Shown here piece by piece: positions 54,181 to 63,600 of a stretch of 64,000 nt of DNA (positions within the stretch are counted from its first letter, which is position 1; each line of letters begins with the position of its first letter). The notes under the pieces are model-generated. The model worked only from the letters and a program-made list of their open reading frames with translations, had not been told where the DNA came from and did not search any database. Source of the stretch: Procambarus clarkii (lineage: Eukaryota > Arthropoda > Malacostraca > Decapoda > Cambaridae); contig NC_091152.1 in the NCBI RefSeq assembly GCF_040958095.1, forward strand, positions 14,604,266 to 14,668,265, given 5' to 3'. The translations under genes and the position numbers were made by a program.

Positions 54181-54935
54181 CAACCCGTTCTCACACCAGG
54201 CTGGTTAAAGCGGCGGCCGTCCTCCCCAGACGCATTCATCAATTTTAACATACTATGTATTCAAAATTGGTTTGTTCTCATATATAAATTAATATTCTTA
54301 TACATAAAAATTGTATGTATAGTTTTGGCGCAGGTTAGGTTAGGTTAGGTTAGGTTAGGTGTTTAGGTTCTATTAGTAATTATTTGTATTTATATGTTCG
54401 TGGGTGAAGCATTTATAGAATTGAGGTTCGAACAGAGGACGTGAACGAAGCACTTGTTCTGGAAGTGTTCGGACGTCATCAGTTGTGAATCGTGCGTAAA
54501 CCGCTTTTCATTCATAAACAGGGGGTTTGGCGGCTGGATTAAAGAGCTTGGATCTTTGTATGCGAGAACGGGTTGCTCACAACAGATGACGTTCAACAGT
54601 CCGTCCTCCCAACAAAGATCCAAAAGTGATTCCATGCACCCGCCAAACCCCCTGTTTATGAATGAAAAACAGTTTACACACGACTCACAACTGTTGACGT
54701 CCGAACACTTCCGGAACAAGTGCTTCGTTCACGACTTTTGTTCGAACCACAACGCTGTAAATGCTTCACCCACGTACTACAAATACAAATAATCGCCAAC
54801 AGAACCTAAACACCTAACCTAACCTATGCCTAAATATGCACAATTTGCTAATATATAATAATAATTTATATTTGAGAAACGATGTGTTCTGAATGAACAG
54901 CATGTTAAAAATTGATGAATGCGTCTTTGGGGTCG
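54181..54935. mobile_element. Compound foldback element
   Basis: Two structures overlap. CAACCCGTTCTCAC (54181) and GCGAGAACGGGTTG (ending 54575) are the same termini as the 371-bp MITE, 395 bp apart. A larger inverted repeat has arms about 54219-54560 and 54612-54930 (for example GACGCATTCATCAATTTTAA versus ATTGATGAATGCGTC, and TTCATAAACAGGGGGTTTGG versus its complement). The left arm contains (TTAGG)5 at 54334-54359 and the right arm two TTAGG complements. No protein is encoded. Confidence 0.65.
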
Positions 54936-54939
54936 ACCG

Positions 54940-55132
54940 CTGGATGGAATGGACTTTGTCCGAGGATGGGTTGGAGAGTCATGTGTAAACCGGTTTTCAT
55001 TCGTAAACAGCGGGTTTGGCGAGTGCATGGATTGGACTTTGGGTCTTTGTTTGGAGGACGGGCTGAAATAAACAACGATATGTGTAAATTACTAGTTTTC
55101 TTTGATCTGGTTAGTATTGTTTGTGTCGTGTC
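54940..55132 (+). mobile_element. Third, diverged copy of the foldback arm
   Basis: TCATGTGTAAACCGGTTTTC, TTCGTAAACAGCGGGTTTGG and GGGTCTTTGTTTGGAGGACG repeat the inner left arm (54485-54570) in direct orientation at lower identity. Confidence 0.55.
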
Positions 55133-55565
55133 TTTCAGCTGAAGCACGTTTCGCCCCCCTCCTCCCCTCAGCTGAAGCACGTGTCGGCCCCCCTCCCCTC
55201 AGCTGAAGCACGTGTCGACCCCCCTCCCCTCAGCTGAAGCACGTGTCGGCCCCCCTCCCCTCATCTGAAGCACGTGTCGGCCCCCCTCCCCTCAGCTGAA
55301 GCACGTGTCGGCCCCCCTCCCCTCAGCTGAAGCACGTGTGGGCCCCTCCCCTCAGCTGAAACACGTGTCGGGCCCCTCACCTCAGCTGAAGCACGTGTCG
55401 GGCCCCTCACCTCAGCTGAAGCACGTGTCGGGCCCCTCACCTCAACTGAAGCACGTGTCGGGCCCCTCTCCTCAGCTGAAGCACGTGTCGGGCCCCCTCC
55501 CCTCAGCTGAAGCACGTGTCGGGCCCCCTCCCCTCAGCTGAAGCACGAGTCGACCCCCTCCCCCA
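55133..55565. repeat. ~30-bp minisatellite with two E-box words per unit, about 14 copies
   Basis: Each unit contains CTCAGCTGAAGCACGTGTCG plus a C-rich spacer of 8-12 bases. CAGCTG and CACGTG are both perfect E-box hexamers and occur in nearly every copy. Confidence 0.95.
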
Positions 55566-55889
55566 GAGGGGGGAGGGGGTTGATGTCATGGCCCGCTGCT
55601 CCAAGCTGAAAAATATAAGTCGCGTTCACGTCATTTGTCACTCCGCCCGGAGCGGCTGTTGCATCACCAAGGTCTCTGAGGTGGCGGCTAACCCTCTCAC
55701 TTGTTCCTCCTCTGCCTCTCTCCCTTCCACCCCTCTCTTTATCTCATCTTCTCTTCCAATAACTGCCTCAAATTTTCCATGTTTCCCCTCTCATCTTGAC
55801 ACCCCTCTTCAGTCACTATTTCTTCAGTCACTCAGTCACTTCATATTCTTCAGTCACTATTTCTCCTCCTCCACCTAGTCATCTCACTA
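55566..55889. other. Unique, pyrimidine-rich stretch
   Basis: TCTTCAGTCACTATTTCT-type words recur at 55805-55865. Nothing else recognised. Confidence 0.4.
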
Positions 55890-55970
55890 TCCAACACCAA
55901 ATCTTTATCCTCATACCTTCCAAGTGCTATATATGCGTACTGGCTTGGCGCTTTCTGCAAATAGTTCCCT
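55890..55970 (+). mobile_element. SINE-II 3' fragment
   Basis: CCAAATCTTTATCCTCATAC, AAGTGCTATATATGCGTACT and GGCTTGGCGCTTTC. The tRNA head is missing. Confidence 0.65.
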
Positions 55971-56185
55971 TCACTATCCCCTCACACACCTCACTGTTCT
56001 CTTACATATTTCACTCTCCGATCACACAATTCACAATCCTCTCACATCTCTCAATCCCATCAAGTACCTTGTAATCCCACTCACTCATTTTAATATTTCT
56101 CTCATACATCTCACTATCCCATGAATCACTCTACAATCTTCCTCACACATTTCACAATCCTCCCCCAAGCGCCTCATAATCCCTC

Positions 56186-56515
56186 CCAAACACACCTCAC
56201 AATCCCCCACAAACACCTCACAATCCCCCACAAACACCTCTCAATCCCCCACAAACACCTCACAATCCCCCACAAACACCTCACAATCCCCCACAAACAC
56301 CTCACAATCCCCCACAAACACCTCACAATCCCCCCCAAACACCTCACAATCCCCCCAAACAACTCACAATCCCCCCAAACACCTCACAATCCCCCACAAA
56401 CACCTCACAATCCCCCACAAACACCTCACAATCCCCCCAAACAACTCACAATCCCCCCTAACAACTCACAATCCCCCACAAACACCTCACAATCCCCCAA
56501 AACATCTCACAACCT
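56186..56515. repeat. 21-bp minisatellite, about 16 copies
   Basis: The unit is CACAATCCCCCACAAACACC plus T. Shorter CCCCCCAAACA forms are common on the right. Confidence 0.95.
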
Positions 56516-56631
56516 CTTCACTGCTTATCACTTACCTGTCTACTTCCCTCCATATGAATATTAATTTTGTCACCATCTCTCACTATCAACTTTCTCATCA
56601 TGTTTATCCACTCCGGTCTCTCAATTTGCCA

Positions 56632-56778
56632 CTCCGTAAGAAAAACGACCGTTTTGCCTAACCACAAACGTACGATCCCAAGCAACCCACCTAACCTATC
56701 GAGGCAAATGGATAGAAAACGTCAATATTAAGGTGCTTTTTACTTTTCACTAACACGTCGCATTTTTTTAACGGATTA
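56632..56778. mobile_element. 147-bp MITE, copy 1
   Basis: Termini CTCCGTAAGAAAAACGACC and GTCGCATTTTTTTAACGGA are inverted repeats. The interior (AACCCACCTAAC, GATAGAAAACGTCAATATT, GGTGCTTTTTACTTTTCAC) matches the element at 60619 in reverse orientation. Confidence 0.6.
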
Positions 56779-57074
56779 GACGATTCGGTAAAGATTGGGA
56801 CGTATTAGGCGAGAGTAATGCCGGGCTTGTGCCAGTGTCATGCTCCGGCCTTCACTCTATCCTCCTATTCCTTTACCATCCCTTGCTACTATGTTCCATC
56901 TATTTTTTTCAGTCCCTATCCCTTTTCCTCTCCCCTTCACCATCCATGTCCAATCTCTTCCTACCTCTCGCCTTTCCATCAATCCGTGATGGCGTCCGTC
57001 CCATATTGTCGGTGACCCGAAGTGCTGGAAGCCTAGTCTGTTACGTCCCCCTTCCATCTTTGTGCACGGAGGGC

Positions 57075-57435
57075 AGTGTCCCCTGGGCACGGGTGCCCCG
57101 GGTGGCCTGGGCACGGGTGCCCCGGGTGGCCTGGCCACGGGTGCCCCGGGTGGCCTGGGCACGGGTGCCCCGGGTGGCCTGGGCACGGGTGCCCCGGGTG
57201 GCCTGGGCACGGGTGCCCCGGGTGGCCTGGGCACGGGTGCCCCGGGTGGCCTGGGCACGGGTGCCCCGGGTGGCCTGGGCACGGGTGCCCCGGGTGGCCT
57301 GGGCACGGGTGCCCCGGGGGGTGGCCTGGGCACGGGTGCCCCGGGTGGCCTGGGCACGGGTGCCCCGGGTGGCCTGGGCACGGGTGCCCCGGGTGGCCTG
57401 GGCACGGGTGCCCCGGGTGGCCTGGGCACGGGTCA
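57075..57435. repeat. 24-bp GC-rich minisatellite, 15 copies
   Basis: The unit contains GGTGCCCCGGGTGGCCTGGG and CACG, and is nearly perfect. One copy (about 57310) has three extra G and one has CCACGG. The strong homogeneity suggests recent expansion. The multiple-of-three period leaves many frames open. Confidence 0.97.
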
Positions 57436-58461
57436 ACGCGGCTCGCACACAAACCATTAAATAAAATATACAAATGAAGCTCCTCAGTAAATATACTTGC
57501 CAAGACGAACAAGATTTATATCAGATTCCTAAGCTGTATCTTTACGAATTCTATTCCAAGACATTTCAGACGATATATAATGGAAGTGTTCGAAATGTAT
57601 AAGCAGTAAGTGTTCGAAATGTATAACCTGTTAATGTTCGAAATAAGCAACGTTAAAGATACATCTGGAAGCTAGTGAACGGTATTATGCTCAATGTATA
57701 GAGATGATAGCGTGTATTTACATTATTAATGAATGCCACTACTCTAAGTGTGAATGAACTAGGGTGAGAATGCGTGGCAGAGTGACCGGGTGGAGGCACG
57801 CATGAATGAACTCGGGCATGAAAGGGCCGACGTTTGCACAGCGAGGTGAATGACAGAGCGCTCGAAGAGGATTAAATATGAATGCGCATTAATTCTCCAC
57901 GTAATCATCCAGTCGATATCATGAGTGAATGAATCAGAGGTTGAGAGCACGGTGCTCACCTTGCTGGGACTTGAGGGTCTGAGAGCATGATTTAGTATGC
58001 TCTCCCTCCCCCCTTTCTCGCTACTCTCACTCACTCACTACTCTTTCCATTCTCTCCTTTTCCTCTCACAAATCTCAATTGTATAATCTTGTTGGCTAAA
58101 ACAATTTTGTTGTTTATAATCACCTCGCATCCCTCTTCAATGTCTTCAAATCTTTTAATCAATCCTATCTCGTCTCAGTCTTTTGTTACAATGACTAATT
58201 TTCCTTCCGTGTGTCCTTGCTTTGCTTTCGTTACAATCTGAAGACGGTTAACGTCTTAAGGATGAGGGTGAGGTCCCTCCAACTGTCCTAGAGAGGAAGG
58301 TAAAGAGCTTGACCAGGTAGAGAACTCCTGGTTTTCTTATGTTGATACTGCGTGCAGTTTGCGTGAAGGTTTTCTCCTCCAGATGATTGCACAAAGGTGT
58401 AAAAGTTCAAATGTGATGGGCGGACGTCACATCAGATGTCCAGACCTTCCTCTGGAAACCT
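57436..58461. other. Unique stretch
   Basis: GTTCGAAATGTATAA is repeated three times at 57588-57645. Nothing else recognised in about 1 kb. Confidence 0.4.
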
Positions 58462-58723
58462 GGGGCCAGATTCACGAAAGCACTTACGCAAACACTTACG
58501 AACCTGTACATCTTTTCTCAATCTTTGGCGGCTTTGTTTTCAATTATTAAACAGTTAATGAGCTCCGAAGCACCAGGAGGCTGTTTATAACAATAACAAC
58601 AGTTGATTGGCAAGTTTTCATGCTTGTAAACAGTTTAATAAATGTAACCAAAGCCGTCAAAGATTCAGGAAAGATGTACACGTTCGTAAGTGCTTGCGTA
58701 AGTGCTTTAGTGAATCTGGCCCC
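58462..58723. mobile_element. GGGGCCAGATTCACGAA-family TIR element, copy 4 (opposite orientation)
   Basis: Same termini, but the interior (GAGCTCCGAAGCACCAGGAG, ACAACAGTTGATTGGCAAG) is the reverse of the other copies. Confidence 0.8.
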
Positions 58724-59209
58724 CTGCTCTTCTTAGGGACCGCCAGAATGCTTGCACACGATTTTGACCATTGGATCTGTCAGACTCTTCAAGAACCCAG
58801 AGTGATGCGATGCCTGCCGCAGTTACCGCCTGGAGTCACAGGCAAGTTGGTGGGTTTGTTTAGTGTTCTGGTTGAATCTTCGGGCGGTAAGGTGGTGTCA
58901 GGCGAGACCTTGGCTGAGAGGCGCGGGGAGTTTGTAGGTCCAGGTAGGTTGGGCTCCACCATGCCTCCACCTCCAGGCATGGGGGCCGCCTGGCTCCTAC
59001 TCTGCTGGAGGTCAATGAAAGGGGATTTTTCTTGTTTGCTCAACTGAGCATGAGTTTAGAAGGGTTAGAATGGCAAAAACTCAATGCATATTTATCATGG
59101 TTATTTTTGTTAACACTACAAGTACAATGTAGACAATTTTGTTATTTTTATTAACATTTTTAGGTACATCTGCATTTGTGCAGTTACCCTAGGCTATATG
59201 AAGGGGAGT
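58724..59209. other. Unique stretch
   Basis: Nothing recognised. Confidence 0.35.
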
Positions 59210-59490
59210 ACAGTGTCAAAAAACAAACTACGTGATGTTAAAAATTCCTATCACACAGGATGGTTAATCATTCTAAGGCATGTGCTAAGTACTCTGCACT
59301 GGCAAACTCTGGGTGTATTATGAGCATATCATCAACATGCTCATAATGCATGTTGATGATATGTTGATTCACACAAGAGTGAATAAGGCAGCAGTGACAC
59401 TAAAAGTCCCCATCTCTCAGGATGGTTAGTCATACAGAGCCATATGTTTAGTAGCCTGCATCGGCAAATTTTGGGTGCATTATGAAACTA
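59210..59490. repeat. Diverged direct duplication with a 16-bp perfect hairpin
   Basis: Two segments (59214-59330 and 59393-59485) share CAGGATGGTTARTCAT, TAAGTACTCTGCACTGGCAA-type and GGGTGYATTATGA words. The first ends in CATATCATCAACATGC (59325-59340), which pairs perfectly with 59348-59363 around a 7-base loop. Confidence 0.6.
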
Positions 59491-60042
59491 TCCTCAAGAA
59501 CACTTGAATCAATCCTGCACTCAGAGTTTGTACCTGGAGTGCTCAGGATTGGGAGACCAGTCACCTGCAGCCACCTGCCACAGGTAACAGTAACCCAACC
59601 TGATCCTGGCAACCACTGTGTCGCACAGTCTGGTGGACGTTTTGTGCTGCCCATAAACATAGGCTTCAGATCTGAACAAATCATAGCATTTTATTCTAGT
59701 GCAACAACAGACAACGAACCAATACAAGTTTACTCTACGGACACGGACCATCAGGTTTCAGTTACTCTGGCCCTGGGAAACAGAAGCCGGTGTTTTTGGT
59801 CATGGCGATAATAGTGTATCGTAAAACTGCACAAGGAACTGTCTAACACTTGAGATTTGTGAAGAGTCAAGTCCAAGTGTAGTGGTTAAGTGTACATGAG
59901 GAAGTAAGGTGTTGCGGGTCTCGATAGCTACACCATGGCCAGAAAATAAGATTGATGCGGCTTAATTTAGTCTGTCGTGAGTGCATTCCTCCCTTTACAT
60001 GAAGGTGAGGACGGGATAGGTCCTCGAACCTATCCCGTCCAC
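59491..60042. other. Unique stretch
   Basis: A 109-codon frame at 59482-59811 has no recognised domain. Nothing else. Confidence 0.35.
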
Positions 60043-60595
60043 AAACCCAGCACGTGTAGTGAATCCCGTCCTCGAATCCAGCACGAGTAGTCGTGAATCC
60101 CGTCCTCGAATCCAGCACGAGTAGTCGTGAATCCCGTCCTCGAATCCAGCACGAGTAGTCGTGAATCCCGTCCTCGAATCCAGCACGAGTAGTCGTGAAT
60201 CCCGTCCTCGAATCCAGCACGAGTAGTCGTGAATCCCGTCCTCGAATCCAGCACGAGTAGTCGTGAATCCCGTCCTCGAATCCAGCACGAGTAGTCGTGA
60301 ATCCCGTCCTCGAATCCAGCACGAGTAGTCGTGAATCCCGTCCACAACCCCAGCACGTGTAGTCGTGAATCCCGTCCACGACCCCAGCACGTGTAGTCGT
60401 GAATCCCGTCCACGACCCCAGCACGTGTAGTCGTGAATCCCGTCCACGACCCCAGCACGTGTAGTCGTGAATCCCGTCCACGAACCCAGCACGTGTAGTC
60501 GTGAATCCCGTCCACGAACCCAGCACATGTAGTCGTGAATCCCGTCCACGAACCCAGCACATGTAGTCGTGAATCCCGTCCACGAATGCAGCACG
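60043..60595. repeat. 34-bp minisatellite, about 16 copies in two blocks
   Basis: The unit contains AGTCGTGAATCCCGTCC plus TCGAATCCAGCACGAG in the left block (about 9 copies) or ACGACCCCAGCACGTG in the right block (about 7 copies). The switch is sharp, near 60343. Confidence 0.97.
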
Positions 60596-60618
60596 AGTCA
60601 ATTTTTACGGATTGGATC

Positions 60619-60753
60619 CATCCGTGAAAAATACGACCAATTAGTAAAAATTAAAGCACCGGAATATTGGCGTTTTCTATGCATGTGTTAGGTGGGTTTG
60701 TTGAGTTCGTAAGTTTCTGATTAGACAAAACTGTTTTACATTTTACGGTTTAC
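60619..60753. mobile_element. ~135-bp MITE, copy 2 (inverse of 56632)
   Basis: Starts TCCGTGAAAAATACGACC and ends ACTGTTTTACATTTTACGG. The interior AATATTGGCGTTTTCTATGC and GTTAGGTGGGTTTG is the reverse complement of the 56632 interior at moderate identity. Confidence 0.55.
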
Positions 60754-60855
60754 CTTTGTGTTGCCATGTATTGTAGTTTACCCATGTGTTGCCATGTATT
60801 GTAGTTTACCCAGGTGTTGCCATGTAGCGTAGTTTACCCATGTGTTGCCATGTCT
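60751..60855. repeat. 28-bp tandem repeat, about 4 copies
   Basis: TTTACCCATGTGTTGCCATG then TATTGTAG. It begins at the MITE's right end. Confidence 0.9.
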
Positions 60856-61165
60856 CCCGGTTCAACATTCTGCAATATCTTATTCACCTTTTCTTCCAAT
60901 CTTTCTTTTCCTTCATATTCCCTCTTTCTTTGTTAAGACCAATACTACCCACGAAGACCTTCCTCCTCTTGTACATTTTCATACATTTAAGTTTCCGAAC
61001 CGCTTGACCTTCTTTATTTAGGTTCCTGCTTATTTCTGTCATCCTCTCCTCCACCCGCCTCATCTTCTCTATTCCATTTTCCTCAACGCTGTTCATTTTC
61101 CTCCTACTTCTCCTCCTTTTTACTTTTGTTGCTCCTGATTATTCGTCTCCTCGACGGTCTCTCTT
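60856..61165. other. Pyrimidine-rich unique stretch
   Basis: TTCTTTTCCTTC-type composition. Nothing recognised. Confidence 0.4.
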
Positions 61166-61552
61166 TTCTCTGCTGTTGCTGTTACTGTTGCTGGAGGTTG
61201 CTGTTGCTGGAGGTTGCTGCTGCTGCTGCTGCTGTTGCTGGAGGTTGCTGCTGCTGGAGGTTGCTGCTGCTGCTGTTGCTGTTGCTGGAGGTTGCTGCTG
61301 CTGGAGGTTGCTGCTGCTGCTGTTGCTGGAGGTTGCTGCTGCTGGAGGTTGCTGCTGCTGCTGTTGCTGTTGCTGGAGGTTGCTGCTGCTGGAGGTTGCT
61401 GCTGCTGCTGTTGCTGGAGGTTGCTGCTGCTGGAGGTTGCTTCTGCTGCTGTTGCTACTCCTGTTGCTGCTGCTGCTGCTGTTGCTGTTGCTGCTGTTGC
61501 TGCTGTTGCTGCTGTTGCTGCTGCTGCTGCTGTTGCTGTTGCTGCTAGTGTT
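61166..61552. repeat. CTG/TTG trinucleotide compound repeat
   Basis: (CTG)n and TTG triplets in blocks spaced by GGAGGTTGCTG, then a purer CTG/TTG run from 61470. CTG strands form hairpins. Frames of poly-L, poly-A, poly-C (plus) and poly-Q/S (minus) are open without other support. Confidence 0.95.
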
Positions 61553-61675
61553 GTCTTGGCCTAGTGCACTTGTGGCACAGACCGTCTCCCTCTCAATCTT
61601 CTCCACCTTCTGCTTACGTCGTTATTACCAGGTTACTCCTCTTCCCTCATTTATCCGTTATGTCTCCACCTTTTC
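61553..61675. other. Spacer
   Basis: Nothing recognised. Confidence 0.3.
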
Positions 61676-61790
61676 CTCAGCCACTGAGAGTGTTCCTCAG
61701 CCACTGAGAGTGTTCTCCAGCCACTGAGTGTGTTCTCCAGCCACTGAGAGTGTTCTCCAGCCACTGGGTGTGTTCCTCAGCCATATGGCT
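61676..61790. repeat. 20-bp minisatellite, about 6 copies
   Basis: The unit is CAGCCACTGAGAGTGTTCTC, with GTGT and CATATGG variants. Confidence 0.9.
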
Positions 61791-62998
61791 TGTTCTCTCA
61801 GCCATATACAGAGACTCAGGTTGAAATGAGGATGAAAACACATAATGAATCAATCCTCCATCTCTCAAGTGTCGTCCTGTGTTAGGTCTCATCCTATACT
61901 TCCTGAGAGAGAGAAACCTACCTCTCTCTCTCTCCTTCTCTCTTCCCTTCCGTTGTGCCCACTCTCTTACCACCTTTCTCTTATCCTTTACCTTTCTTCC
62001 TCCATTTCTGTCTTACACCATTCTCTATAATTTTCTTCCATCTACTCTCTCTCTCTCTTATTCCTTCTCCATTGCGTTTAGTGCTGCTGTTTCTTTTATC
62101 TAACTTCTTCCGTCACACCATTTTATTTCGCATTACAATTTTAAGTTATTCTCATTTTTATCCTTTCAACTTCATTCTCATTTTACTGTTTCTCCTTCGC
62201 TTAGTTTTATCTCGTTCGTTTTTACTGCTGCTGCTTATGTAATGTTTGGGAGGTAATGAATGTGACGGCCCGTCCTCTTCCATTTCTCTTTCCCATACCC
62301 CCTTTTCTTTTCCTTCAATTAGTTCTAAACTAGCTTCTCTCTTCCATACCCTCTTTCTTTAACCCACCCCCTTCATTTGTCTTCACTTTCCACCTATAAT
62401 ACCTCTTCCTTTCCTCTATAAATCTTCATTCCTTTTTCACACTTTCTCTCTTCCCTCTTGATTCCTTTCTCCTGTCACTCTACCAGCAATAATTCCCAAT
62501 TTACTGCACAGTCACACCTTTCATCTCCCTCTCCCTTTCTTCTCTACTCTTTCTCATCTTATCATCTTTTCGATAAGAAGACCTCACTTTATCTTCCTTT
62601 CTGTTGTTGGCTGATCTGTATTCATCCTTTCTCCCGACTTTAACTTATGTCTCATTTCATTTTTTCTCCTTCCCTTCCCATTATCCCATTTTCATCTCCC
62701 CTTTTGTCCATGACTCTTTGCTTGGCTTTAACCTTTACTTGTTTCTCATTCTCCCCCTCTTCTCCCTTTTGCCTTTTTCAAGCACCTCTCTCTGTCCCTC
62801 CCATGGCTCCTATTGTGTTTCCATTAGGCCCCCCTCGCTCCAATGATTCCATAATTCACGCTAAACTTCCGCAGTTTCCATGTCCTATATACGGCAACTT
62901 TTGCATTCGCTGCCCCACGCGATTTTCTGCTCTCATGATTTAAAGCCTGGGCTGATGGACGCTGCCTCGTCCAGACAGGACGAGGGACGAAAAGAAGG
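61791..62998. other. 1.2-kb pyrimidine-biased stretch
   Basis: The plus strand is strongly C+T rich (CTCTCTCTCTC, TTTTCTTTTCCTTC words) from about 61900 to 62830. No gene, TIR or array recognised. The strand asymmetry itself is the only signal. Confidence 0.5.
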
Positions 62999-63031
62999 TT
63001 GTTGACCAGACCACACACTAGAAGGTGAAGG

Positions 63032-63068
63032 GACGACGACGTTTCGGTCCGTCCTGGACCATTCTCAA
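63032..63068 (-). ncRNA. Hammerhead-like core, variant (left arm of copy 2)
   Basis: Mirror of 63074-63110: UUGAGAA, U, GGTCC stem, GAA, ACG/CGT stem, C. Intact at all core positions. Confidence 0.4.
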
Positions 63069-63073
63069 TCGAC

Positions 63074-63110
63074 TTGAGAATGGTCCAGGACGGACCGAAA
63101 CGTCGTCGTC
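63074..63110 (+). ncRNA. Hammerhead-like core, variant (right arm of copy 2)
   Basis: UUGAGAA core (63074-63080), extra U, stem II GGTCC (63082-63086) with GGACC (63092-63096), GAA (63097-63099), stem III ACG (63100-63102) with CGT (63107-63109), then C63110. Stem I is not evident. Spacing equals the Penelope-like motif. Confidence 0.4.
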
Positions 63111-63297
63111 CCTTCAACTTCTAGTGTGTGGTCTGGTCAACATACTTCAGCCACGTTATTGTGACTCATCGCCTGCACAGGAGAGGAGGTCCACTTGGGC
63201 GTCAAACTGTAGCATGATGTAGGTGGGCATTGTAGCCTTCGGCTGTTTCGACTTGGCGGATTTTGGATGAGGATAAAGAGGTGTGAAATTGTTGGGG

Positions 63298-63472
63298 GTC
63301 ATGGATGCTGGAATATGGTACTGGAAGCTAAGAATATTGGGTGATGGATGCTGGAGTATGGTACTGGAAGCTAAGAATATTGGGTGATGGATGCTGGATT
63401 ATGAAAGCTAAGAATATTGGGTAATGGATGCTGGATTATAGTACTGGAAGCTAAGAATATTGGGTGATGGAT
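63298..63472. repeat. 43-bp minisatellite, about 4 copies
   Basis: The unit contains ATGGATGCTGGAATATGGTA, CTGGAAGCTAAGAATATTG and GGTG. It is interrupted on the right by a SINE fragment. A partial unit resumes at 63601. Confidence 0.9.
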
Positions 63473-63600
63473 CTTATCTTGAGATGATTTCGGGGCTTTT
63501 TAGTGTCCCCGCGGCCCGGTCCTCGACCAGGCCTCCACTCCCAGGAAGCAGCCCGTGACAGCTGACTAACACCCAGGTACCTATTTTACTGCTAGGTAAC
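63473..63600 (-). mobile_element. SINE type B fragment inserted in minisatellite
   Basis: Tail and central domain (CTTATCTTGAGATGATTTCG ... CCTATTTTACTGCTAGGTAA), stopping exactly where the ATGGATGCTGG repeat resumes. The head is missing. Confidence 0.8.

Larger units (their letters stand above)
63001..63174. mobile_element. Foldback element (GGTCCAGGACGG family), copy 2
   Basis: Arms 63001-63068 and 63074-63141 are nearly perfect inverted copies joined by TCGAC. The right extension ATACTTCAGCCACGTTATTG ... CATCGCC is shared with the 19986 copy. Confidence 0.75.

Noticed and set aside
57033-57512. Five overlapping GC-rich frames (GAPGGLGT, RATRGTRAQ and others)
   Set aside because: A 24-bp near-perfect array. 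All frames open simultaneously.
60043-60595. CRISPR-like array
   Set aside because: Units are contiguous with no variable spacers, and the DNA is clearly eukaryotic. The same applies to all other arrays here.
61126-61727. Poly-Q / poly-L / poly-A tract as part of a transcription factor
   Set aside because: Triplet microsatellite with no conserved flanking domain in any frame.
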